A stretch of DNA of 10,602 bases from Anaerolineae bacterium. GTDB lineage: Bacteria > Chloroflexota > Anaerolineae > B4-G1. The notes below the pieces were generated by a model. It saw only the letters and a program-made list of their open reading frames with translations, was not told the origin of the DNA and ran no database searches. The position numbers were made by a program, and so were the translations under genes. Positions 1 to 6,027 of this stretch are shown here, one piece after another (position 1 is the stretch's first letter; the number at the start of each line of letters is the position of its first letter). Where the stretch lies: assembly GCA_030620125.1 (NCBI GenBank), contig JAUXFI010000053.1:1-10602 (forward strand), read 5' to 3'.

Positions 1-1
1 G

Positions 2-418
2 CCGCCCATGCAGCGGGCCGTGGGCGCTTGCTTTGGTGGGATGATCGAACTGGCGGGGTATGACCTGAAACGGGAGGGGGACACGCTGCACCTGACGCTC
101 CACTGGCGGGCGCTGGCTGTCCCCGATGAACACTACATGCTCTTTGTTCACCTGGCCGACCCGGCCACCGGACAGCCCGTGGCGCAGGTGGATACGATGC
201 CCCGAAAGTTCACCTACCCCACCGGGTTGTGGGCACCGGGTGAGGTCGTCTCCGATGAGATAGTGCTTTCACTGGAGGGGGCGCCGTCCGGGCAGTACGA
301 CCTGGTCGTCGGCTGGTACAAGCCCGAGATAAAGATTCGGCTAAAAGCGCGGGACGCGATGGACAGACTCCTGCCCGATGGCCGCCTCATCCTCTCCGAC
401 CAGGTGACCATTCCCTGA
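2..418 (+). CDS. C-terminal end of a large glycosyltransferase/membrane protein (5' truncated)
   Basis: Reading frame 2 is open from the window edge to a TGA at 416-418, so this is the tail of a longer gene. About 120 visible residues form an all-beta domain with the pattern GYDL...GDTLHLTLHW, YMLFVHLADPATGQ, YPTGLWAPGEVVSDE and GQYDLVVGWYKPE. From memory this matches the soluble C-terminal domain of large multi-spanning GT39/PMT-like proteins (dolichyl-phosphate-mannose-type mannosyltransferases) that are common in Chloroflexota; it probably sits outside the membrane. No transmembrane segment falls in the visible part and no catalytic residue can be checked. ATG codons at 8 and 41 are more likely internal methionines than starts, because no ribosome binding site precedes them and the frame stays open upstream. 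It converges on the sugar transferase, whose stop lies 23 bases away. The domain type is fairly sure; the full-length enzyme is inferred. Confidence 0.6.
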   Translation, partial: PPMQRAVGACFGGMIELAGYDLKREGDTLHLTLHWRALAVPDEHYMLFVHLADPATGQPVAQVDTMPRKFTYPTGLWAPGEVVSDEIVLSLEGAPSGQYDLVVGWYKPEIKIRLKARDAMDRLLPDGRLILSDQVTIP

Positions 419-441
419 TCACACAACAACCTCATACCTGC

Positions 442-1857
442 TCAGTACGCATTCGACGACCTGAAGAGGTTGAAGAACGTGCGAATCAGGATCTTGATGT
501 CCAGAAACAGCGACCAGTTCTCGATATACCACAGGTCGTACCTGGTTCGCTCGGTGATGGAGGTATCGCCGCGCAACCCGTTGACCTGTGCCCAGCCGGT
601 TATGCCAGCTTTCTCCCAGTGGCGGTCCATGTAGCGCGGGATGGAGCGGCGGAACTGGTTGACGTAGATGGGACGCTCAGGCCGCGGCCCCACCAGGCTC
701 ATCTCCCCGATCAACACGTTGATCAGTTGGGGCAATTCATCCACATTGAGGCGACGGATAATGCGCCCCAGCCGGGTGACGCGGGGGTCATCCTCTACCG
801 TCCAGCCGGGACCGCGGACCTCCGCATCCTGCCGCATAGAGCGAAACTTTAACATCTGAAAGACCCGGGCGTCGAGGCCCATCCGCTCCTGGGAGTAGAA
901 CACCGGGCCGCGCGAATCCAGCTTGATCAAGAACGCCATCAGCATCAGCAACGGCGAAATCAGCACCAGCCCACAGGCTGCCCCGACGGCGTCCATCAGC
1001 CGCTTGGCTACACGCCGCCAGCCGCGCAACTCGATGTCGCGCACAGTCAGCAGTGGCAGACCTCCCAGTTCGCCGATGCTCACCTGGCTGGCCATGATCT
1101 GGAACACATCGGGAAAGACCTTGATCGTCACCTTGCCCCGCTCGCACTCCGAAAGCAACATCAGGATCTCCTGGTGCGTCGCCTCCGGCAAGGCGATGAT
1201 GACCTCGTCAACCTGGTGCTGGTCAATAGTGGGCGACAGGTCGCCGGCGTAGCCAAGAATCTGTGCGCCCGGTGGCATCTCGTTCGAGCCATTGACAGCG
1301 ACGAAGCCGACCACTTCGTACCCCAGCCCGGGGTTCGATTGGATTTTCTGAAAGATCATCCGCCCCACGTCGCCAGTGCCGACGATGAGCACCCTGTCGC
1401 GCCCCCAGCCCTGCCTGCGCAGCCCCGTCCGGATGCGCGCGTGCATCACCCGGCCAGCGGTAATGAGCACGATGGTCAGCCCCCAACCATAAAAGATCAT
1501 CCCCCGCGAGTAGTCCAGCTCCAGAGGACTGTTCTTGAAAAGCAGCGAGGAAAGTGCCACCCCCATCAGCGTACCTACCGTAGTGGATACAAAGATGGAG
1601 TAGAACTCGTCAATGCGCGAGGGCACGCGGGCCAGGCGATACAGGCCGGAGAAGGAAAATACCGCCAGGATAGACACACTGTGGGCCAACTCAATACCGG
1701 CATAGTCGTAAAAGTGGCCCATGCCCTGCGCACTGTCCGGCCAAGGAATCAAGCGGCGCATCCAGTAAGCCAGGACAAAGGCCAAACCGGCCATCGTCAC
1801 GTCGGTGAGAGCCAACGTGAATACAAAGATCATCTGGGACCGCGTCCTCGACTTCAC
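442..1857 (-). CDS. Polyprenyl-phosphate sugar phosphotransferase (WcaJ/WbaP family)
   Basis: This 471-residue integral membrane enzyme would start exopolysaccharide or O-antigen repeat units by moving a sugar-1-phosphate, usually glucose- or galactose-1-P, from a UDP-sugar to undecaprenyl phosphate. About four N-terminal hydrophobic helices (residues ~8-140) lead into a Rossmann-like CoA-binding-type domain with VLIVGTGDVGR near 156-166. The Bac_transf catalytic domain follows (~282-471), with a re-entrant hydrophobic helix 288-312, KFRSM 337-341, DELPQLINVLIGEMSLVGPRPE 373-394 and GITGWAQVNGLRG 418-430. Length is normal for the family. The start is GTG, because a GGAGG lies 7 bases upstream and this GTG overlaps the stop of the GT2 gene as GTGA; the first ATG (codon 9) lacks this support. 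The gene is the second of a two-gene operon. Family assignment is secure; sugar specificity cannot be read from sequence. Confidence 0.92.
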   Translation of the reverse strand: MKSRTRSQMIFVFTLALTDVTMAGLAFVLAYWMRRLIPWPDSAQGMGHFYDYAGIELAHSVSILAVFSFSGLYRLARVPSRIDEFYSIFVSTTVGTLMGVALSSLLFKNSPLELDYSRGMIFYGWGLTIVLITAGRVMHARIRTGLRRQGWGRDRVLIVGTGDVGRMIFQKIQSNPGLGYEVVGFVAVNGSNEMPPGAQILGYAGDLSPTIDQHQVDEVIIALPEATHQEILMLLSECERGKVTIKVFPDVFQIMASQVSIGELGGLPLLTVRDIELRGWRRVAKRLMDAVGAACGLVLISPLLMLMAFLIKLDSRGPVFYSQERMGLDARVFQMLKFRSMRQDAEVRGPGWTVEDDPRVTRLGRIIRRLNVDELPQLINVLIGEMSLVGPRPERPIYVNQFRRSIPRYMDRHWEKAGITGWAQVNGLRGDTSITERTRYDLWYIENWSLFLDIKILIRTFFNLFRSSNAY

Positions 1858-2774
1858 GGCGCAGCCTCCGATTGTCGTCTGGTCGGAGTGAGAGCAAGCC
1901 GCACTTGTTCAACCTCCTGTCGCAACGCCACGGCGCCGACTATGAAAGCATGAAGCCACCAGGAAGTCTGGGCGGCATAGTGCTTTCGATAGAACATGTC
2001 CATCGCGCGGTAAAACTCGATCCGAGCGCGCGGGTTCTGACGGGTAGACGCTCGCTTGACGTGCAGCACCGTCACGGCCGGATTGTAGTAGGCTTTCCAA
2101 CCGGCCGCCTTGATACGGTAAGCCCAATCCAGGTCCTCGCCGTACAAAAAGAACCGCCCGTCCATCAGACCGACCTGGGCGATAGCCTCCGCCCGCACCA
2201 GCATGAATGCCCCCACGACGGAATCTACCTCGGTGACCTGATCGGGATCGAGATAGGTCAAATTATAACGGCCAAAGCGCCGGCTGCGCGGGAACAGGCG
2301 CGCGAGGCCCACCAGCCGGTAAAAGGAGACCTCCGGCGTGGGGAACGAACGCCGGCAGGCCAGGTCGAGTGAGCCGTCTGGGAGCATCAGTTTGGGACCG
2401 GCGATGCCAGCGTCGGGGCGCTCGGCCACAAAGTCCAGCATCCGCGCCAGCGCGTCCGGCGGCAGCTCCGTGTCCGAGTTCAAGAGCAGCGCGAAGTTTG
2501 GGGTTTGGGGTTTGTGTTTTGGGGTTTCTGCAAAGCCAAAGGCACGCAGACCCTGGTTATTGGCGCTGGGATAGCCGACGTTGTCCACGTTGGCGATGAT
2601 GCGCACCTGGGGGAACTCGGCGGCAACCATGTCGGCACTGCCATCCGAGGACGCATCGTCCACGAGGCAGACCTCAAAGGTGAAATCGCCCTGGCTGGCG
2701 TAAACCGAACGCAGACAAGTGCGCAGCAAGTCGCGCGTGTTGTAACTGGTGACGACGATTCCTAAATCAAGCAT
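1854..2774 (-). CDS. GT2-family glycosyltransferase (rhamnosyltransferase-like), with in-frame repeat insert
   Basis: This 306-residue inverting GT-A glycosyltransferase probably adds a sugar to a lipid-linked polysaccharide intermediate at the cytoplasmic face. Visible family motifs are IVVTSYNTRDLL (6-17), VCLVDDASSDGS (35-46), NVGYPSANNQGLRA (65-78), the metal-binding NSDTE (99-103), GAFMLVRAEA (188-197) and FFLYGEDLDWAYRIKAAGW (208-226). This layout is that of WbbL-like rhamnosyltransferases, though the sugar is unproven. Residues ~80-94 (AETPKHKPQTPN core) are an extra loop encoded by TTTGGGG-type repeats between the NNQG motif and the NSDTE strand. The reading frame stays intact, so the enzyme may be functional. 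The ATG at 2774 gives the full first beta strand; no clear Shine-Dalgarno precedes it. It lies 57 bases after the predicted transcription start and is coupled to the downstream sugar transferase by a GTGA overlap. Confidence 0.9.
   Translation of the reverse strand: MLDLGIVVTSYNTRDLLRTCLRSVYASQGDFTFEVCLVDDASSDGSADMVAAEFPQVRIIANVDNVGYPSANNQGLRAFGFAETPKHKPQTPNFALLLNSDTELPPDALARMLDFVAERPDAGIAGPKLMLPDGSLDLACRRSFPTPEVSFYRLVGLARLFPRSRRFGRYNLTYLDPDQVTEVDSVVGAFMLVRAEAIAQVGLMDGRFFLYGEDLDWAYRIKAAGWKAYYNPAVTVLHVKRASTRQNPRARIEFYRAMDMFYRKHYAAQTSWWLHAFIVGAVALRQEVEQVRLALTPTRRQSEAAP
2495..2527. repeat. TTTGGGG-type short tandem repeat inside the GT2 gene
   Basis: On + the tract is a run of TTTGGGG units: two exact copies, a degenerate TTTGTG, then TTTTGGGG. 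The basic period is 7 bases. On the coding (-) strand it encodes the lysine/proline/threonine-rich insert of the GT2 enzyme in a position where family members normally go straight from the NNQG-LRA helix to the NSDTE strand. The base composition of the tract differs sharply from the surrounding gene. Confidence 0.75.
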
Positions 2775-2809
2775 CGTTTTTGCAAAGGTAGAACGAGATT
2801 AACGCACGC

Positions 2810-2828
2810 TCCTGGTATGCCCCCAGGA
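2810..2828 (-). other. Small stem-loop at the 5' end of the GT2 operon leader
   Basis: TCCTGG (2810-2815) and CCAGGA (2823-2828) can pair as a 6-bp stem with a 7-base loop. It lies 2-3 bases inside the predicted 5' end of the GT2 mRNA. No T-run follows on either strand, so it does not look like a terminator. A 5' stem-loop could protect the mRNA, but a stem this short may be chance. Confidence 0.3.
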
Positions 2829-2837
2829 AACGACGAC

Positions 2838-2866
2838 ATTCTAACACAAAGGCGCGGGCTGGTCAA
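2838..2866 (-). promoter_or_regulatory. Sigma-70-type promoter of the GT2/sugar-transferase operon
   Basis: Read on -, TTGACC (2866-2861) and TAGAAT (2843-2838) are separated by 17 bases. Each hexamer matches consensus at five of six positions. The promoter starts 9 bases past the stop of the upstream hydrolase, so the polysaccharide operon need not depend on read-through. Transcription is expected to begin near 2831, giving a leader of roughly 57 bases. Confidence 0.65.
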
Positions 2867-2874
2867 ACAATGGC

Positions 2875-3720
2875 TTACTCACTCAAACGCGACAGATGCC
2901 GCTCTATCCACGCCTCCACCGCCGCCAAGACCTGCTCCTTGCCGATGTCGTTGAAAACCTCGTGGTAATAGCCCTCGTAGACCTGTCGCTCCTTATCGTT
3001 GAGCGCCACGTTCTCGTAAAAGACGCGGCCGCCTTCGGGCGGGACCAACCGGTCGGCGCTGCCATGCACGATCAGGCACGGAAGCGCCATCTCGGCGGCG
3101 TGCGCCTGCGTCCACTCGATAGCCCGGGTGAGTTCGGTGCTCAAGCGCGGTGTGCCCAGGCTGTGCACCAGCGGATCGTTGACGTAGGCCTCGACGACGG
3201 CCGGGTCGCGGGAGATGGTCGTGGCGTCGAGTCCGGTGTCGAGCGTGAGCCGAGGTAGAATACCCGACAGCACCTTGCTCAGCGCCATCAGGAACGGAGA
3301 AACACCGGCCCGGGCCAGCAGAGGCCCAGAGGCAACCACACCGGCCAGCCCTTCTGGATGGTGCAAGACATACTCCAGGACGATCAGTCCACCCATACTG
3401 TGCCCGAGCAGAAAGACCTCCCGACCGGCTTCCTGCTCGTGCACGAGTTCCAGGAACCGTTTCACGTCCTCCCGAAACTCGGCCCATGCGTTGACGTAGC
3501 CGCGCGGGCCGGGCGAGTGACCGTGCCCCCGGAGGTCGAAAGCGTAGACCGCATACCCCTTGGGAACAAACCTGCCCACCACGTTGCCGTAGCGCCCGCT
3601 GTGCTCGCCGAAGCCGTGCACGACGGCCAGGACGGCCTCCGGCTCCCCCTCCGGCCGCCAACGCTGATAGTAGAGTTCCAACCCTCCGAAACCATCAAAC
3701 TTACTCTCGTTATGCCTCAT
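2875..3720 (-). CDS. Alpha/beta hydrolase, monoacylglycerol lipase-like
   Basis: This 281-residue serine hydrolase of the Hydrolase_4 (serine aminopeptidase S33/monoacylglycerol lipase) group probably cleaves monoacylglycerols or related carboxyl esters in the cytoplasm; no signal peptide is seen. The pattern HGFGEHSGRYG (35-45) with DLRGHGHSPGPRG (62-74) is typical of monoglyceride lipases. The catalytic triad is visible as Ser108 in GHSMGG, Asp223 in HGSADRLVPP and His253 in YYHEVFND. The start chosen is the ATG at 3720, preceded at close range by a strong GGGAGGGGGAG ribosome binding site. An in-frame ATG at 3768 would add 16 lysine/glycine-rich residues outside the fold and lies only 11 bases after the predicted -10 element. 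The gene is divergent from rpiB and separate from the polysaccharide operon downstream. Family is secure; substrate is inferred. Confidence 0.9.
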   Translation of the reverse strand: MRHNESKFDGFGGLELYYQRWRPEGEPEAVLAVVHGFGEHSGRYGNVVGRFVPKGYAVYAFDLRGHGHSPGPRGYVNAWAEFREDVKRFLELVHEQEAGREVFLLGHSMGGLIVLEYVLHHPEGLAGVVASGPLLARAGVSPFLMALSKVLSGILPRLTLDTGLDATTISRDPAVVEAYVNDPLVHSLGTPRLSTELTRAIEWTQAHAAEMALPCLIVHGSADRLVPPEGGRVFYENVALNDKERQVYEGYYHEVFNDIGKEQVLAAVEAWIERHLSRLSE

Positions 3721-3735
3721 CTCTCCCCCTCCCTG
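3709..3735 (-). promoter_or_regulatory. Strong Shine-Dalgarno that fixes the hydrolase start
   Basis: Read on -, GGGAGGGGGAG lies just upstream of the ATG at 3720. It is a far better ribosome binding site than anything before the ATG at 3768, and so selects the shorter protein. Confidence 0.6.
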
Positions 3736-3779
3736 TTTTTTACGCTTCACGTCTTGCTTGTTGGTCATCAGGCCACGTG

Positions 3780-3788
3780 ATTATAGCA
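3780..3788 (-). promoter_or_regulatory. Extended -10 promoter of the hydrolase gene
   Basis: Read on -, TGCTATAAT (3788-3780) is a perfect extended -10 element (TG-n-TATAAT). The -35 position 17 bases upstream is only TTCCCC, so recognition would rely on the extended -10. Transcription is expected near 3773, giving a ~53-base leader to the ATG at 3720 or ~5 bases to the ATG at 3768. A CACGTG palindrome (3774-3779) follows directly. Confidence 0.55.
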
Positions 3789-3797
3789 CACCTGTCG

Positions 3798-3831
3798 CCG
3801 CCGGGGAACTGACGGCGGTGCGGCAGCGCAC
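3798..3831. promoter_or_regulatory. Inverted repeats between the divergent hydrolase and rpiB promoters
   Basis: Two adjacent dyads occupy the divergent spacer. CCGCCG (3798-3803) pairs with CGGCGG (3813-3818) across 9 bases, and GTGCG (3818-3822) pairs with CGCAC (3827-3831) across 4 bases. They fall between the outer edges of the two divergent promoters, where an operator could control both genes. GC-rich dyads arise easily by chance in GC-rich DNA, so this is tentative. Confidence 0.3.
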
Positions 3832-3839
3832 GCTCCGCC

Positions 3840-3868
3840 TTGACGAGTGGGCCGTTTCGGTCTACAAT
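3840..3868 (+). promoter_or_regulatory. Sigma-70-type promoter of rpiB
   Basis: TTGACG (3840-3845) and TACAAT (3863-3868) are separated by 17 bases, and each hexamer matches consensus at five of six positions. Transcription is expected near 3875, about 4 bases before an in-frame ATG at 3879 and 19 bases before the preferred rpiB start at 3894. Confidence 0.65.
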
Positions 3869-3893
3869 GCTCCCCACAATGGGAAGTGAACCC

Positions 3894-4346
3894 ATGCACG
3901 TCGCCATCGGCGCTGACCACGGCGGCTATGAATTAAAGCAGCAAATCGTCGAGTTCCTCATCGCTCAGGGTCACCAGGTGCAGGACTGCGGCACACATAG
4001 CCCAGAGTCAGTGGACTATCCCGATTTCGCCGTCCTGGTGGCTCGCGCCGTGGCCGGTGGAGAGGCCGAGCGAGGTATCCTCATCTGTGGTACGGGAATC
4101 GGTATGAGCATCGCTGCTAACAAAGTGCAAGGTGCTCGCGCCGCCGTGTGTACCAACTGCTACATGGCCCGCTTGAGCCGCCAGGACAACGACGCCAACG
4201 TCCTATGCCTGGGCGGGCGAGTGCTCGGCCCCGGCCTGGCGCTGGACATCGTGCAGGCCTTCCTCAGCAGCGAATTTGCCAGCGGCCGCCACGCGCGGCG
4301 CGTGGACAAGATCAGTACGTTGGAAAAACAGGGAGAGTCGCGATGA
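3894..4346 (+). CDS. rpiB: Ribose-5-phosphate isomerase B (RpiB/LacAB family)
   Basis: This 150-residue cytoplasmic enzyme interconverts ribose 5-phosphate and ribulose 5-phosphate in the non-oxidative pentose phosphate pathway. The whole fold is present: HVAIGADHGGYELK (2-15), DCGTHSPESVDYPDFA (31-46), the catalytic-cysteine loop ILICGTGIGMSIAANK (62-77, Cys65) and the phosphate-binding GRHARRVDKI (131-140). One oddity stands out: the position that is His in E. coli RpiB (SRQHNDTN) is Asp98 here (SRQDNDAN). The start at 3894 gives the exact family N-terminus; an in-frame ATG at 3879 would add five residues. It has its own promoter. Its stop overlaps the start of the AlbA_2 regulator as ATGA, so the two are probably co-translated. 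The family is certain; the effect of Asp98 on activity or sugar choice is unknown. Confidence 0.93.
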   Translation: MHVAIGADHGGYELKQQIVEFLIAQGHQVQDCGTHSPESVDYPDFAVLVARAVAGGEAERGILICGTGIGMSIAANKVQGARAAVCTNCYMARLSRQDNDANVLCLGGRVLGPGLALDIVQAFLSSEFASGRHARRVDKISTLEKQGESR

Positions 4347-5576
4347 TGCAAGAAGCAGAAATCAGGCAATTGATCCGACGGTGAAGATTCCTATACCGAG
4401 TTCAAGGAAGCCCTGGCTCACCCTGACAACCTGGCAGCCACCATTGCGGCCTTTGCCAACACAGATGGAGGCCGCTTGATCCTGGGCGTGTCTGATGAAG
4501 AAGCAATCACCAGCGTGCCTGACATAGATCAGACGATGCAACGAATAGACCAGATTTGCACGCACAATGTAGAGCCTCCGCTGGTCTGCTTTCAGGAGAA
4601 AGTGCACCTGGGAGAGCGACCGGTGTTGGTCGTGCACGTGCCCAAGGGAGTTGAACGTCCCTACCGCACCAGCCGGGGCATGTACTACATTCGCACTGCC
4701 TCGGGCCGGCGACAAGCCAGTCGGGATGAGCTACGCCGTCTCTACCAGGCTACCTTCGCCTTGTTCTCTGATGAGTTGCCAGTCCCAGGCACGGGCTTGG
4801 CCGACCTGAACCGCCCCTACTTCGAGGCTACGTTCAATCGTCTCTACGATATGTCGGTGGATGAGGCTGATTTGTCCTTGCCCCGCCTGCTTCGAAACCT
4901 CAAACTGATGAAGGGCGAGGAACTGACGGTGGCCGGTGTCTTACTCTTCGGTCGCTATCCACAGCGGCATCTCCCTTTTGCCCGCGTAAGCGGTGTCCAC
5001 TTCTACGGCTCTGAAATGGGGGAACGTTTTCGCGACCGCAAAGAGATTGAGGGCACACTGGAACAACAGGTCGAGGGCGCGCTGGCTTTCCTCGATCTTC
5101 GCCTGCCTCTTCCGGGCCAGATCAAAGGTCTCCGTCGCCAGGACGAACCGGACTTTCCTCCCTTCGTGTTGCGTGAGGCGATTGTCAACGCTATCGTCCA
5201 CCGCGACTATACCATCCGCGGCCAGGTGCGCGTTTTCATCTTCGACGACCGGGTGGAGATTATCAACCCAGGCGAACTGCCTAACACGGTGACGCTGGAC
5301 AATATCCTGTTTGGCATCCACGTCGAGCGTAACCCCCTCTTGGTCACATTCCTGGCCAAACTAGGCCTGATGAGTCGAGTTGGCACCGGTATCCCCCGCA
5401 TGATACGGGTTATGCGCGAAGCCGGAGCGCCGCCTCCTGAATTTCGAGTCACCGATGGACAGTTTAGCGTCATCCTACGCCGTCCTGCACAACGGAAAGG
5501 AGATAACGATGAAAAAAGGAGCGATCCTCCCAGGGCTTTTCCTAATCCTGCTGGGCACCTACTTCCTGCTGAATGA
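4343..5576 (+). CDS. AlbA_2/Schlafen-type ATP-binding regulator, frameshifted near the N-terminus
   Basis: The protein resembles COG2865-type predicted regulators with an N-terminal AlbA_2 domain (EFKEAL at ~4398-4415, ANTDGGRLILGVSDEE at ~4455-4502) and a C-terminal HATPase_c_4 ATP-binding region (LREAIVNAIVHRDY at ~5167-5208, VGTGIPRMI near 5379-5405). A role in nucleic-acid-linked regulation is known for such domains only in general terms. Initiation at ATG 4343 is well supported: GGGAG lies 7 bases upstream and the ATG overlaps the rpiB stop. That frame ends after 13 codons at TGA 4382-4384, while the conserved GEDSYTEFKEAL continues in the +1 frame. Dropping one C at 4375/4376 restores the frame. 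Without this, the long frame would have to begin at a non-ATG codon inside the domain (for example TTG 4476). The C-terminus runs 68 bases into the next gene. It is either a broken gene, a recoded gene or a sequencing error. Confidence 0.75.
4374..4384 (+). other. Frameshift site in the AlbA_2 regulator
   Basis: The start frame reads CAA TTG ATC CGA CGG TGA, while the domain frame reads GAC GGT GAA GAT TCC from 4377. One surplus base in 4374-4382, most simply a C in the CC at 4375-4376, accounts for the break. The domain frame is itself closed upstream by TGA at 4371-4373, so it cannot extend leftward on its own. Confidence 0.7.
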
Positions 5577-6027
5577 ACTGGGCGTCGGCATCCCCGGCTG
5601 GGACGTTATCTGGCCTATCTTCCCTCTCGCCGGAGGGCTGATATTCCTGTGCGCCTATATCTTTGGCTCCCGGCGCGACCCCGGCCTCGTCTTCATCGGC
5701 ACGGCTGCCACGCTCGTTGGGCTGGTGTTCTTTTTCATCACGCTGGGACCGCTAGAGTACCAGGACATGGAGACGTGGTGGCCCGTATTCGTCCTCATCG
5801 GTGGTACCGCTTTCCTGGCCCAATGGATCGCGGCCCGCTTCCGCGATTGGGGCGCGTTCTTTCTGGCACTGGTGGCCTTCTTGGTAGGTGGCGCAGGACT
5901 GGCCATCACGCTGCAGTTGCTCGGCTCCCAGACCCGCGAACTCTTGCCCAGGCTGTGGCCCGTCCTCATAATCCTGGTGGGCCTGATGATACTCCTGCGC
6001 ACCCTGTTCGGTAGGCGCTCGTCATAG
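5509..6027 (+). CDS. LiaI/LiaF-like polytopic membrane protein with three internal repeats
   Basis: This 172-residue, almost wholly hydrophobic protein should lie in the cytoplasmic membrane with about six helices. It resembles the DUF5668/LiaI-LiaF-like transmembrane region found in cell-envelope stress proteins. The sequence is built from three units of one helix pair (residues ~4-50, 58-107 and 114-167). Each has a Gly-rich helix and then a WP-led helix: WPIFPLAGGLIFL at 35, WPVFVLIGGTAFL at 91 and WPVLIILVGLMIL at 150. No soluble C-terminal LiaF domain is present. The start is ATG 5509, preceded by GGAAAGGAG at a 6-base gap; an upstream ATG at 5455 lies inside the regulator gene without such a site. 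It overlaps the regulator by 68 bases and abuts the GT4 gene with no gap, so it is part of the same operon. Function is unknown; a link to envelope sensing is only analogy. Confidence 0.8.
   Translation: MKKGAILPGLFLILLGTYFLLNELGVGIPGWDVIWPIFPLAGGLIFLCAYIFGSRRDPGLVFIGTAATLVGLVFFFITLGPLEYQDMETWWPVFVLIGGTAFLAQWIAARFRDWGAFFLALVAFLVGGAGLAITLQLLGSQTRELLPRLWPVLIILVGLMILLRTLFGRRSS

Noticed and set aside
419..441. Bidirectional terminator between the convergent genes
   Set aside because: The 23-base gap shows no stem with a flanking T-run.
1174..1953. A 259-residue open frame on + opposite the sugar transferase
   Set aside because: It is antisense to a gene with full family motifs, has a His/Arg/Pro-rich composition typical of shadow frames in GC-rich DNA, and shows no motif or ribosome binding site.
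2495..2527. G-quadruplex from the TTTGGGG tract
   Set aside because: Only three runs of four G occur, so a canonical four-run quadruplex cannot form within the tract.
2810..2828. Intrinsic terminator between the hydrolase and GT2 genes
   Set aside because: The stem is 6 bp and no T-run follows on either strand; the position inside the GT2 leader also argues against it.
3721..3768. A start of the hydrolase at ATG 3768
   Set aside because: The 16 extra residues are polar, lie outside the fold and lack a ribosome binding site; ATG 3720 has a very strong one. It is kept as a possible alternative form only.
4374..4384. prfB-like programmed +1 frameshift as the preferred explanation
   Set aside because: A TGA is present at the break, but there is no CTT-type slippery codon and CGG to GGT re-pairing would be poor; a one-base insertion or sequencing error is simpler. 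It is left as a testable alternative.
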